From contig JAGFNQ010005223.1 in assembly GCA_024364735.1 (NCBI GenBank), positions 144,174-208,173 of the forward strand: a DNA stretch of 64,000 nucleotides. Reading direction: 5' to 3'. The position numbers and the translations under genes are program-made. Source of the DNA: Boesenbergia rotunda (lineage: Eukaryota > Streptophyta > Magnoliopsida > Zingiberales > Zingiberaceae). Below are positions 22,604 to 32,859 of this stretch, piece by piece; position 1 is the stretch's first letter, and each line of letters begins with the position of its first letter. The notes under the pieces are model-generated. The model did no database searches. It had not been told where the DNA came from and saw only the letters and a program-made list of their open reading frames with translations.

Positions 22604-24792
22604 TTGAGTGAGATCTGATAGTTAAGTTCGGATTAGAAGTCCTGGTAAGTGAAGCCGGGTCCTAGCAAGGGAAGCTAGGTGAAGAAAATCCTAGTGAGTG
22701 AAACTAGGTGAAGTAAATCCTGGTGAGTGAAGCCGGGTCCTAGCAAGGGAAGCTAGGTGAAGGAAATCCTAGTGAGTGAAGCTAGGTGAAAAAAATCCTA
22801 GTGAGTGAAGCTAGGCACGAAATCCTGGTGAGTGAAGCCGGGTCCTAGCAAGGGAAGCTAGGTGAAGGAAATCCTAGTGAGTGAAGCTAGGTGAAGTAAA
22901 TCCTGGTGAGTGAAGCCGGGTCCTAGCAAGGGAAGCTAGGTGAAGGAAATCCTAGTGAGTGAAGCTAGGTGAAGTAAATCCCGGTGAGTGCAGCCGGGTC
23001 CTAGCAAGAGAAGCTAGGTGAAGGAAATCCTAGTGAGTAAATTTAGGTGAAGTAAAACCTGGTGAGTGAAGCTAGGTCCTAGTGAGTGAAGCTAGGTTGG
23101 ACTAAGTCCCGGTGAGTGAAGCTGGGCATGAAGTCTTGGTCTGGGGGACTGAGCATTAAGTGGACTGAGTCAGAGAAGGCAAGGGAGTCTGTTCTCTGGA
23201 CGCAGGGTCTAACTTGAGTTAGTCATGGTCAGGATTGGGCTATGAATTAATCAAGTAAGTTGGTTGGATCGGTCTGAGATCCGATCAGGGAGTTGGCACG
23301 AACTCCCTTGATAGTAGATCGATCACAAGACCGATCCAGGCTGTCTGATCGGTCTATTGACCGATCTAGAAAGTTTCTGAGGAAACAGAAAGTTTTCTAA
23401 ACGGTCAGGTGACCTATCAGAAACATTCTGTATGGTTCACAGAAAACCCTGATCGGTCAGTGCGACCGATCAGGGCCATCCTGGACCGATCAGAATGGCT
23501 CCAGATCGGTCAGGAAGTGACCTGATCGATCACTTTGACCGATCAAGCCCTAACCTGATCGGTCAAGTGACCGATCAGGTGTTTGATTGGAGTCCGATTA
23601 GGTGTTTGATTGGAGCCCGATCAGGTGTTTGATTGGAGCCCGATCAAGTGTTTGATTGGAGCCTGATCAGTGTTTGATTGGAAATCCCAGTGGGGTTTAG
23701 GATCGGTCTGGTGACCGATCCCTGATCTTTGATCGGTCAGTGAGACCGATCAGAACTTCACTGGATCGATCATAATGGAGCCTGATTGATCAGGAGGTTG
23801 CCTGATCGGTCACCTTGACCGATCAGGTGGCTTGACCTAAATTTCCAGTATGTTTAAGGATCGGTCTGGTGACCAATTCCTGATCTCTGATCGGTTAGAG
23901 AGAACGATCAGAACTTCACTGGATCGGTCAGAATAGAATCTGATTGGTCAGGAGGTTGTCTGATCGGTCCAGGTGATCGATCAGCAACTCAGAACTTTAA
24001 TTCAAATGGTTGTCAGATTTCTGATTTGCTTCGCTAACAAATCTGTAAATGTGCAGATGATATAGGGATGATACAGAGCTTCGAAGGAGAAGGAGAAGGG
24101 TCAAGGGTGACTTTCTCTGGTGTCTTTTTGTTTGATATACACTACACTTGCAAGTTTCAACGGCACCTGACGACCTTAAGCTTCAGCTGAGGAGATAGGC
24201 TGAGAGCTCAGATGGGGTCAGTGGGTGACGACTGACCTGAAGCTTCAGCTGAAGAGGACTTCAGTGAACTGAGGGCTCAAAAGAGGTCAGTGGGTGACAC
24301 CTGTAGGTGTACAGAAGGAAGCTTAAGAAGAATAGGCTGGCGAAACAGAGAAGATAACGAAACAAGGAACAACAGAGCAAGGGTTTTGGCTGGTGTGTTG
24401 AGTTGTGAGAGTTCTCTATATATTATTCTTGCTTGAGCTTTCAGCTACATCTGTGTGAGTTATTCTTCTCGTTGTCTCATGTACTTATCTTGTTATTCAT
24501 CTGAGACTCTCTGTGGAGAGGTTACTCCACCGAGAAGGAGAAGCTCTTAGCTAGATTCACTCCGGGGTCTGATCTGCCGATGATCATGGGATCACCCACC
24601 TCACGGGCACACCAAGGAGTAGGGGCAAGTTACCCCCGAACCTTATAAATCCTGATGTCATATTCTTTGTTTGTATTTCTTTCTGTTCTGTTTTTGTTTT
24701 CCGCTGCTAACCTAAGTGCAGAAAGAGATCGAAGTGAGTTTTTTAGTGGATGGCTATTCACACCCCCCTCTCTAATCATCCCAGATCCAACA
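22548..24792 (+). mobile_element. Copia-1 3' LTR
   Basis: TGTTGATGCAG...GATCCAACA, 2245 bp, preceded by a polypurine tract. Parts in order: 78-bp tandem repeats (22641-23130), a block of GATCGGTC inverted repeats (23265-23990), a unique region, and the terminal TTCACACCCCCC hairpin at 24748-24782. It is followed by another primer-binding site (AGTGGTATAAGAGCC) rather than by flanking DNA, so it also acted as the 5' LTR of a further, truncated unit. Confidence 0.9.
22641..23130 (+). repeat. 78-bp tandem repeats of small hairpins in copia-1 U3
   Basis: Starts of GAAGCCGGG at 22651, 22729, 22834 and 22912, with the variant GCAGCCGGG at 22990, give a 78-bp period with one 105-bp unit. Each unit contains several short inverted repeats: CCTAGC/GCTAGG, CCTAG/CTAGG, CCTGG/CCGGG and CCCGG/CCGGG. 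Confidence 0.85.
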
Positions 24793-25130
24793 AGTGGTAT
24801 AAGAGCCTGGGATATTAATACAATTCCAATGGAAAAGAAAAACATTATATATCAGAATCTTGTAAATTCTGGTGTCATATTCTTTGTTTGTAATTCTTTC
24901 TGTTCTATTTTTGTTTTCCGCTGCTAACCTAAGTGCAGAAAGAGATCGAAGTGAGTTTTTGAGTGGATAGCTATTCACACCCCCTCCCCCCTCTCTAGCC
25001 ATCCCAGATCCAACAAGTGGTATCAGAACCTGGTATATTAAAACTAAGAAAACTTATTGATCATTTTAACCATTGAAGATATCCTAATAATACAATTCCA
25101 ATGGGAAAGAATAACATTTTGTACTTTTGC
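24793..25130 (+). repeat. Duplicated LTR end plus primer site
   Basis: After the 3' LTR come a primer site and a 5' leader fragment (24793-24854), then a second copy of the last ~155 bp of the LTR (24855-25013), then another primer site (TGGTATCAGAACC) and a longer leader. The leader sequence AATACAATTCCAATGG occurs in both; the first lacks an internal stretch of about 50 bp. This looks like LTR recombination or template switching. Confidence 0.75.
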
Positions 25131-25636
25131 CGTCATTGGAAAAGAGAAACTCTAGTTACTGCTTCATAGAGCAAGGCGAATTAGTTTTACTTGGAAGAGA
25201 GAAACATAATTTCCACTCAATGGATTTTTCACCTTTTGAATTCTTTGTTCATGATACTCTATCATCCTCTAATCGGTCCTAAGACATAATTCTAATTGAT
25301 TATCACATAATAACTTCATAAAATTATACAAAAATTAAAGCCCAACAAAATTGAAAATTTACTCTCCCATACTATGATTATTTTTAATTTCTTGCTCTCC
25401 CTAATATGAGACAGTCATCAGGACCATCAAAATAACTTGACAAATTTCACCTTATACAAAATCTATCCATCTCGTTTACAAAATCTATCTCTAATCCAAA
25501 TAAGAAGGTAAGAACAGTGTAAAATGTCAACTGACCAAATAGATCCAAGTAAAACAAGAAAAAAATAAACAATGTATTCTCTCATTCCCATTTCTTTATT
25601 TTCATGATTAGGACAAATATAAAAAATAATTAATCG
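25131..25636. other. No recognisable feature
   Basis: AT-rich sequence between the copia-1 remnants and copia-2. I see no coding potential or repeat. Its last five bases, AATCG, are the left target duplication of copia-2. Confidence 0.5.
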
Positions 25637-26045
25637 TATTAGAATTTGGTGACCTGAATTTAGTTTAATCCGTTAATTTATTATTAGATATTTTCTTATT
25701 AATATGTTAATTAACATATTCTTTATAAATATGTTAATTAACAGTTTCGTTATTAATTTTTCTTTTGACTAAGTATCCTAAGGTCGCTATAAATTGTATA
25801 TCTCATGGATAAGTTTTATCAATCAATGAAGAAAGTTAATTTGTTACCTCTTCTTTCTTTCTCTCTACCTCTCTTTTCTCTCTAGTTCTCTTTACTTTAT
25901 CAGAGTCGCCGACTTTGTATTCTACCGTTCATAGTAATTTTTCCTCCTCTGCCCATGGTTTTTTCCCGTCAAGGGTTTTCCACGTAAATCTGGTGTGTTC
26001 TCTATTGTTCTTGTTGTCGTTTTTCGTACTAATCTCGTTTTTTCA
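25637..26045 (+). mobile_element. Copia-2 5' LTR
   Basis: 409 bp. It starts TATTAGAATTTG, where the 3' LTR has TGTTAGAATTTG, and ends TTTTTTCA. TATAAAT at 25788-25794 is a likely TATA box. Confidence 0.9.
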
Positions 26046-26047
26046 AG

Positions 26048-26060
26048 TGGTATCAGAGCC
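26048..26060 (+). other. Copia-2 primer-binding site
   Basis: TGGTATCAGAGCC, an exact match to the usual plant iMet-type site, two bases after the LTR. Confidence 0.9.
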
Positions 26061-26097
26061 AGGTTGGTTTTGATTTTGTGGATTTCAACCGAGATTA

Positions 26098-26373
26098 ATG
26101 ACAATGGTAAGCATGAGGTATGATATTCTGCTTTTGGATCACAATACCAGGTTTACACTGTGGCAGATTAAGGTGCGGGCGGTGCTAGCACATCTAGACT
26201 TGGACGACGCACTGTTCAGGATAGACAATATGCTCTCAACTTGGACAAAGGAGGAAAAGGAACGTAAGGATCGAAAAGCCCTATCTCAGATCTACCATTA
26301 CCTATCGAATGAGATTTTACAGGATGTTTTGAAGGAGAAATCCGCTGCTGCACTATGGCTAAAATTGGAGTAA
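26098..26373 (+). pseudogene. Copia-2 Gag, N-terminal fragment
   Basis: 91 codons. LWQIKVRAVL, then Lys/Glu-rich KEEKERKDRKALSQI and AALWLKLE are typical of the first part of Tnt1-like Gag. The rest of Gag, including any zinc knuckle, is missing; the frame breaks at 26373 and protease sequence begins within about 100 bp, so an internal deletion is likely. Confidence 0.85.
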
Positions 26374-26813
26374 TTGTGCATACAGAGAAGTCTGGTGAGG
26401 CTGATGTTGTCGAAAATCACAGTAATGGTGAACTTCTCGTTGCCTCTGATGCTGATTTGAAGCAGAGTGAGGAATGGATTCTTGATTCTGGCTGTACGTT
26501 TCATATGTGTCTAAATCGGGACTGGTTTTCAACATATGAAATGGTTTCGAGTGGTGCCGTTTTGATGGGCAATAATGCATCCAGCAGAATCGCTGGTATT
26601 GGTACGGTCAAAATTAAGATGTTTGATGGTGTCATTCGGACACTTGGTGATGTGAGGCACGTCCCTGATTTGAAGAGAAATCTGATCTCTTTGAGTATTC
26701 TTGATTCGAAAGGGTACAAGTACACTGGTGAAGGTGGAGCTGTGAAGATCAGTAAAGAGTCTCTTGTTGTGATGAAGGGACTAAGGAGAACCGCCGGTTT
26801 ATATGTTCTGTAG
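26355..26813 (+). pseudogene. Copia-2 protease region
   Basis: WILDSGCTFHMC is the Ty1/copia aspartic protease motif. HVPDLKRNLISLSILDSKG further on is the conserved block after it. The stop at 26813 interrupts the polyprotein before the GAG-pre-integrase domain. Confidence 0.88.
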
Positions 26814-26863
26814 GGATCCACAGTAATAGGTGATGTTGCCGTCGCAAGGTCGTCTATGTCTGA

Positions 26864-28050
26864 TTGTCTGATTCTGATGTTACAAGACTTTGGCATATGC
26901 GTTTGAGTCATATGAGTGAGAATGACATGGTTGAATTGAGCAAGAGAGGACTTTTTGATGGTCAAAATATTACAAAGCTAAAGTTCTGCGAGCACTATGT
27001 TTTTGGCAAGCAAAAAAGAGTCAAGTTCTCAGTTGGCATTCATAACACAAAGGGTATGCTAAACTATATTCACTCTGATTTGTGGGGGGGCCTTCTAGAG
27101 TACCATCGAAAAGTGGTCCGCTCTATATGTTGACTATTATTGATGATTTCTCAAGAAAAGTTTAGACATTCTTTTTAAGACATAAGAGTAATATTTTTAC
27201 TACTTTTAAGGAGTGGAAGGTCATGATTGAGAAGCAGACAGGGAGGCAATTGAAGCATCTTCGAACTGATAACGGATTGAAATTTTGTTATGATGAGTTT
27301 AATGTCTTATGCAGAGCTGAAGGTATTGTGAGGCATCATACAGTTCGGTATACTCCTCAACAGAATGGTGTAGCAGAGAGGATGAATAGGACTTTGATGG
27401 AGAAGGTGTGTTGTATGCTTCTTAATGCTGGGCTACCGAAGTTTTTCTGGGCAGAAGTCCCTACGTATGCCTGTTATCTTGTAAATCGCTCTCCATCAAT
27501 TACTATTAAAAGGAAAACTCCACAAGAGGTATGGTCTGGTACTCCTGCTAGTTATTCTGATTTGAGAATTTTTTGATGTCCTGCGTATACTCATGTTGAT
27601 AATGGGAAGTTGGAGCCTCATTCGGTGAAGTGCATATTTATAAGCTTTAGACAAGGAGTGAAGGGATACAAACTTTGGTGTCTAGAGACCGGGAAGTCAT
27701 CATCAGTAGAGATGTTATCTTTGATGATACTAGCATGCTTCAGGGGTCTCCATCTAAAACTCTTTCTGAGGAATATAAGCAGAAGACAAGCACACAGGTG
27801 GAGATTGAGATTGGGCCGATATCTACAGAGACTACTCCAGAGCCTATTTTAGATGTTGTGGATGGAATGAGCTCATCACAAGCACCTTCACTATATTGCA
27901 TTGCGAAGATAGGTCTCGGAGAGAAATTAGATGCTCTCAGAGATATGCAGAGGCTGATTTAGTCGCTTATGTTTTAAACGTGGCTGAGGAGATTGATTTC
28001 GGTGAAGAACCTGAGACGTATTCAGAAGCAATTAGCTGCGATAATTCTGG
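26864..28050 (+). pseudogene. Copia-2 integrase, broken
   Basis: GAG-pre-integrase zinc domain at 26864-27010 (LWHMRLSHMS, CEHYVFGKQ). The integrase core carries the first Asp in YIHSDLWG (27066-27090), the second in LRTDNG (27255-27275) and the Glu in NGVAERMNR (27365-27390). Stops or shifts occur near 27100 (a run of G), 27165, 27575 and 27690. Part of the linker to RT reads to 27962, after which frames change again. All three catalytic residues remain, but the frame does not. Confidence 0.87.
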
Positions 28051-28111
28051 TAAGTGGATAATTGCTATCTAGGAGGAGATAGAGTCACTTGGTAAGAACG
28101 ACACATGAGAC

Positions 28112-28391
28112 TTGGTGAAATTACCTAAGGGTAAGAAAGTTGTTCGCTGCAAGTGGGTATTTAAAAGAAAGGAGGGAATACCGAAAGTTAAAGAAGCCAG
28201 GTACAAAGTCAGACTAGTTGCTAAAGGCTTCAGTCTGATTCCAGGAGTAGACTTTACTGATGTATTTTCCTCAGTTATAAAGCATAGTACGATTCAAGCC
28301 TTCCTTGGTATTGTGGGCATGCATGACTTAGAGTTGTAGCAGCTGGATGTGAAGACAACATTCTTACATGGGATACTTGAGGAAGACATCT
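28112..28391 (+). pseudogene. Copia-2 reverse transcriptase, 5' part
   Basis: RT start with CKWVFKRKEG, YKVRLVAKGF and GVDFTDVFSSV. A TAG at 28337-28339 precedes QLDVKTTFLHG. The domain is cut at CATCT (28387-28391), the target duplication of copia-3, and continues at 43116. Confidence 0.9.
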
Positions 28392-29273
28392 TGTTGGGAC
28401 CGGGTGCATGTTGACATGGATATGGGTTTGTTATTTTAAAATTTAATTACGTGCAGCGGAAGGTTTAGTATAAATAATTTTTCAAATTATTTTAACCACG
28501 TATCTAGCATGCAACCTTATGTTGTGGAGACATGATCATACATTTAAAATTTTGCAGAAAGTAAACTAATTTACTTAATACCTCGCGTAACTCGAAGAAA
28601 GGGACGAGATCCAACCGTAGCGTCCCTTGGAAGCTCCGCCTCTATTCACGTCCACGCCGAGTTTTCTTCGGGATGACTTCGCAAAGCCACGAGTTTCGTG
28701 CCGACAAGAACTACTAGATTCTCCAAAGGCACGACAAGAATACCAAGAGAGAGATGGAAAGACTAACCACCAAACGAAGAACGGAATCAAGATTCCGGGA
28801 GGAAGGAAGGAGTCGCGCCCGCTTCTTCTTCTTCTTCGGCCTCTTCTTGGTGGTGGAAGCTCACGGCAAAGAGGGAGGGCTCTAGGGCCGGCGGCACTAG
28901 AAGAGGGAGAGAGAGAGAAGGAGAGGGAGAGAGGCTAGGCAAGAATCCTTGATCTCTTGGATTAATTTCCAAGCCTTGCCTTGGTACCTTTATATAGTAG
29001 CCTCTTAATCGTCAAGTCTCCTCTTAACGGAATAAATTTTTCATAAGAAATTTATCTTATAAATTTTTCTATGAATTATTCCGTTATGCTAAGTTTTTAT
29101 TATAACTTAATTTATAATAAAAACAACCATGTCTCCCCTTTTATTATGGAAAGAAATTTCTTTATATAAATTTCTTTATCATGGTAATCCATTATTGATT
29201 TTATAAAATAAAATAAACCAATCCAAGGTTTATTTTAATTTCCATGAAAAATAAATCTCTTTAATTTCTAAAA
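28392..29273 (-). mobile_element. Copia-3 3' LTR, truncated
   Basis: Matches 40878-41755 of the other LTR up to ATAAATCTCTTTA, then changes abruptly to NA-3 sequence at 29274-29277. About 1.35 kb of LTR is lost. CTTTATATA at 28988-28996 is a TATA box on the minus strand. The open frame at 28627-28938 is LTR sequence, not a gene. Confidence 0.88.
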
Positions 29274-29276
29274 AGG

Positions 29277-30326
29277 ACTCCTAGGATGTGTCAGATTTAG
29301 GGGGAGTCTGAGTCAAATTTTTTCAAGTCTTAAACTATTTTTTATTATTAGAAAATTCCTTTGATTTGAATCAAACCTTAAGACTCAAAGGAAGAGTACT
29401 TGTGGTCAACAAGCTTCCCAGGACTGAGTCAAGTTTAGGGGGAGGTCAAATTAAAAGAATTATTCAATTACATGCTTTTAAAATACTAAAAATCTGTGTT
29501 TTTAAAAAATACCACTTGTTAAAATTTGTGTGACTTATGAAATGATTTTGAAATAATAAGTTACTTAGGTTGGAAAATTCCCAGGACACTTAGGAAATGT
29601 CCTTGTGGTCAACAAGGTTTCCTAGGATAGTGTCAGACTGGAAAATAGACCAAGTTAAGTAAAATATTAGATCTTCAAAATTCACACAGTTTTTCAGCAC
29701 ATACTTTGTGAAATATTATCATTTTTCTTAAAAATTTATAATAATATTTACTTGTTTGAAAACTTTCCAGGACACTTAGGAAATGCCCTTGTGGTCAACA
29801 AGGTTTCCTAGGATGGTGTCAGACTGGAAAAGAAACTCAATCAAGTAAAATATTTTCAAAAAAAAAAGTACTTATGTCCTTCAAAACCAATATTCTTAAT
29901 TTTAAAAAAAAATATATTTTCAAATGTATTGTTAAGTACTTAATTTCTCAAAAAATATACTTATATTTTTTTCAAAAAGGGATTTAAATAATCTTTTAAA
30001 AGTACTTGCACTCCTTACAAATCATCTTTTCAAAGTACTTATATTTTAAACCTAGAGCATTTTTCAAATTTATGCAATTTTTTTAAAAACAAAATTGCAC
30101 TAAGTATTTTCAAAACAAAAATTCAAAGTTTTTTATTGTTGATGCAAGTTTTTTTTGATGCATGACAAAGGAGGAGAGAGTGCTTAAGTTAGAATTTTTT
30201 TTCAGTTAGAAAATTTTTTACTCTCCCAAAACCTATACCTTTTAGTTTTTCTATCCCAAGGATAGTAATTTAGCCCCTTAAACCAATCTAACTTAAGTTA
30301 TTGTCAAACATCAAAAAGGGGGAGAT
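29277..30326 (+). mobile_element. NA-3, left partial internal region
   Basis: Nearly identical to 34612-35668, the 3' internal region of the complete unit. It ends with the polypurine tract AAAAAGGGGGAGAT and runs into an LTR. It shows that NA-3 is a tandem array (internal - LTR - internal - LTR). It carries three of the four internal stem-loops whole (29382-29430, 29585-29634, 29771-29820) and only the 3' arm of the first. Confidence 0.85.
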
Positions 30327-30481
30327 TGTTGGTGCAAGTTGCATCAATGATGTTCTCCTTTATGTGTTTTAATGTTTGACAATGTACTTAAGTCAGTAAT
30401 ATGTTGAACAAACAAAGGGGAGCGAAGGAGAAGTAACCTAAGCCTGAGAAAAGTCCTAGTTAAGCTAGGCATGGAAACCCT

Positions 30482-30835
30482 AAGACCTAGCGAAGGGCTG
30501 CTAGGCTCTGGCGAAGGGCTGCCAGAACGAAAAAGACCTAGCGAAGGGCTGCTAGGCTCTGGCGAAGGGTTGCCAGAAAGAAAAGACCTAGCGAAGGGCT
30601 GCTAGGCACCTGACGAAGGGCTGTCAGGAAAATAAGTCCTAGCGAAGGGCTGCTAGGCACCTGACGAAGGGTTGTCAGGGGAACAAGTCCTAGCGAAGGG
30701 CTGCTGGGCACCTGACGAAGGGCTGTCAGGGAAACAAAACCTAGCGAAGGGCTGCTAGGCACCAAGCGAAGGGATGCTTGGTATCCAAGACCTAGCGAAG
30801 GGCGGCTAGGCAAATGTCCACCCGAAGGACCGGGC
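30482..30835 (+). repeat. Tandem stem-loop array in NA-3 U3
   Basis: Thirteen units of 20-21 bp with loop GAAGGGCT and arms CCTAGC/GCTAGG, TCTGGC/GCCAGA, CCTGAC/GTCAGG and CCAAGC/GCTTGG, plus a degenerate CCACCC/GGGCGG unit. The same array is at 35825-36178. Confidence 0.9.
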
Positions 30836-31394
30836 GGCAACCGTCTCCTGAAAGGAGTAGGTGAAAGGTGCTTTCTCGGGGGTAAGAGTTTGCGTCGGTT
30901 CGACCTAGGATTGCGTGCCAATCCGAAGTCCGAACCAAATTCGTAAGATTAATATTTCATGTATACTTGCTTTGCATATATATATCTTGCAGGTATCAAG
31001 AGAAGAAGACAAAGCAAGCAAATGAAGAAGGCTGAAGAATGGCCCCCAGTGTTGGGGGCGCCCCCAGCAGCCAGGAAGCCCCACAGGGGGCGCCCCCATC
31101 CAGCCAGGGCGCCCCCAGCATGGGGGGCGCCCCCAGCCAGTGCAGAAGATGTGCACTTGTGTGTGTGTGCAGAACAGGTGTCAACCGGGGCGCCCGGAGC
31201 GTCCGGGGCGCCCTGATTAGTAGTTGTTTTGGTGTTTCGAAGCCAGAACACAGGATAAGCCTCCACGGGGGCTCCCTGAGCGTCCGGGGCGCCCTGGTCA
31301 AAGATCTTATCCCCTACGGCGAGGTAGGCGCAAGGATGAGGTTTGACCGAGTCTTCCGGGGCGCCCCCAGCGACTAGAGCGCCCCCAGGAGGGC

Positions 31395-31402
31395 TATAAA
31401 AG
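31395..31402 (+). promoter_or_regulatory. NA-3 LTR TATA box
   Basis: TATAAAAG followed at once by GGGGCTTCGACCCC, a short GGGG/CCCC inverted repeat. The same arrangement is at 36737-36744, and NA-4 has TATATAAG plus the same inverted repeat. Confidence 0.7.
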
Positions 31403-31993
31403 GGGCTTCGACCCCTCTTCTTCCAACACACTTCCTAACTGCGATTCTATTCATTCCGACCAACGACAACGCGCTAAAGACGAGGCTCTGCGACCGGGAG
31501 GCTCCAGGAGGAAGTGCGCGACACTTCGGAGGTCCAGATCGGCCGAGCTTCACATTTATGCTTGGTTTGCAATTAATTACAGTATTTATTTTTCTTTATT
31601 ATTGCTTGTAATATTGCACTGTAAGTCGGGTTTCTCCGCCTCCGGAAATTCCGGAAAGGAGACTATTAGTGGACTCAACGCCGAGTACATAGGCCTTGGA
31701 CGTACTGACCCTGGGGGGTTGGGAACCAAGTAAATAAACCTGCCGTGTCCCCTGTTTTGCCTTCTTTTATTTTATTTTTATGTTTCCGCTGCACTAACGC
31801 TCTGAGTCCAGAAGTCTTACGAAAGATTTACGAAAGTTTTCACGGTCGATATTCACCCCCCCCTCTATCGACTGCACCGGTCCTACAAGTGGTATCAGAG
31901 CCGAGCCGCTCTTCACCGGACTAACCGCCGACGGAGCAACGACGCCAGGAGTTGAGGGGAAGCCCAGGGGTGAATCAGGTACAATTTTTTTTA

Positions 31994-32800
31994 ATGTCTA
32001 ATTTTAAATTGCATATTATTTGTTTCACGTGCAGGGAGAGAGGGCACTATAAAAATCAGTGCCCTACTCGTAAGACTCGGTCTACACCACCGGCGGCGAA
32101 GGAGGTACCAGCGCCAGGAATCCGGAAGAACGAGGAACATGTACAATGCTTCAAATGCGAGAAGTATGGACACTACAAAAACAAGTGTCCGGCGAAGGTA
32201 CGAAAAATTTATGTTCCGAAAATTTTTCCTGCAATATTTTGTGATAATTTAGTTAATTTTTCTGATAAATTAGAATTACTGCATAATAAAATTAGCCTCT
32301 TGCATGATAAGTTAGAAAATAAAGATATGACTAAAATATCAGAAATTAATTGTTTAATTCAAAATATAAATTCAGAAATTAATAAAATTAATTCTGATAA
32401 TTATTCTGATAATAATTCTGATAAAATCAATTCTGATAATATTACTGACAATTTTAATTCAGAAAAAGTTAATCCTAAGGATAACTCCGAATTTGAATTT
32501 GAAAACCTTAAGGATAATTCTGAGGATAAACATGATTTTATTGAAAATTATTCTGAGGATAAACATGATTTAATTGAAAATTATTCTGAGGATAAAAATG
32601 ATTTTATTCTTGATAATAATTTAATTATAGATAATCCTGAAGACTACTATAAAACCTTAACTAGTGGCCCATTTTACTCCACACACTTTGAGGATATTGA
32701 TTTTGAGGAGGAAATGGAATTTTCTAAGATTAGGGCCATAATTAATGAAAATTACAAAGGATCAAATAAATCAAAATTAATAGAAAAATTCGGAAAGTAA
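31994..32800 (+). CDS. NA-3 nucleocapsid-like Gag fragment, two zinc knuckles
   Basis: Likely start is ATG 31994 (MSNFK), also present in NA-4; the open frame extends upstream to an ATG at 31952. Two CCHC knuckles stand near residues 11-24 (CFTCRERGHYKNQC) and 54-67 (CFKCEKYGHYKNKC), followed by basic VRKIYVPK. The remaining ~180 residues are rich in Asn, Asp, Ser, Ile and Glu with repeated EDKHDFIENYS-like units. It stops at TAA 32798; NA-4 reads Lys there and continues 35 residues with MMNLNPQLLI, which NA-3 still encodes after the stop. No capsid domain and no pol exist. Knuckles of this kind bind RNA. Confidence 0.75.
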   Translation: MSNFKLHIICFTCRERGHYKNQCPTRKTRSTPPAAKEVPAPGIRKNEEHVQCFKCEKYGHYKNKCPAKVRKIYVPKIFPAIFCDNLVNFSDKLELLHNKISLLHDKLENKDMTKISEINCLIQNINSEINKINSDNYSDNNSDKINSDNITDNFNSEKVNPKDNSEFEFENLKDNSEDKHDFIENYSEDKHDLIENYSEDKNDFILDNNLIIDNPEDYYKTLTSGPFYSTHFEDIDFEEEMEFSKIRAIINENYKGSNKSKLIEKFGK

Positions 32801-32859
32801 AATAAAAACGAAGAAGAAATTTTCGAAATATTGAAAATGATGAATTTAAACCCACAACT

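Larger units (their letters stand above)
30327..31887 (+). mobile_element. NA-3 middle LTR
   Basis: TGTTGGTGCAAG...CGGTCCTACA, 1561 bp. U3 has 13 tandem hairpin units around GCGAAGGGCTGC (30482-30815), then GGGGGCGCCCCCAG repeats (31040-31390), a TATA box at 31395 and a terminal TTCACCCCCCCC hairpin (31845-31872). An iMet-type primer site follows at 31890 (TGGTATCAGAGCC). Open frames on both strands here are repeat-driven. Confidence 0.9.

Noticed and set aside
28627..28938. 103-codon frame in copia-3 LTR, present again at 41113-41421
   Set aside because: Lies in both LTR copies, across the minus-strand promoter region, with a changing CTT microsatellite; no protein features.
30482..30835. 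CRISPR-like spacing of short repeats
   Set aside because: Repeats are adjoining imperfect hairpins without unique spacers, in a plant LTR; no Cas genes.
31039..31377. Pro/Gly/Ala-rich open frames on both strands in NA and Y LTRs (also 30538-31431, 35880-36773, 16099-16761, 55740-56052)
   Set aside because: They arise from GGGGGCGCCCCC and GAAGGGCTGC repeats that are open in several frames at once; codons follow the DNA repeat, not a protein family.
32031..32041. Possible spliced intron ending CACGTGCAG in NA Gag
   Set aside because: Reading straight through gives an exact CCHC knuckle (C-x2-C-x4-H-x4-C) in both NA-3 and NA-4; splicing would destroy it.
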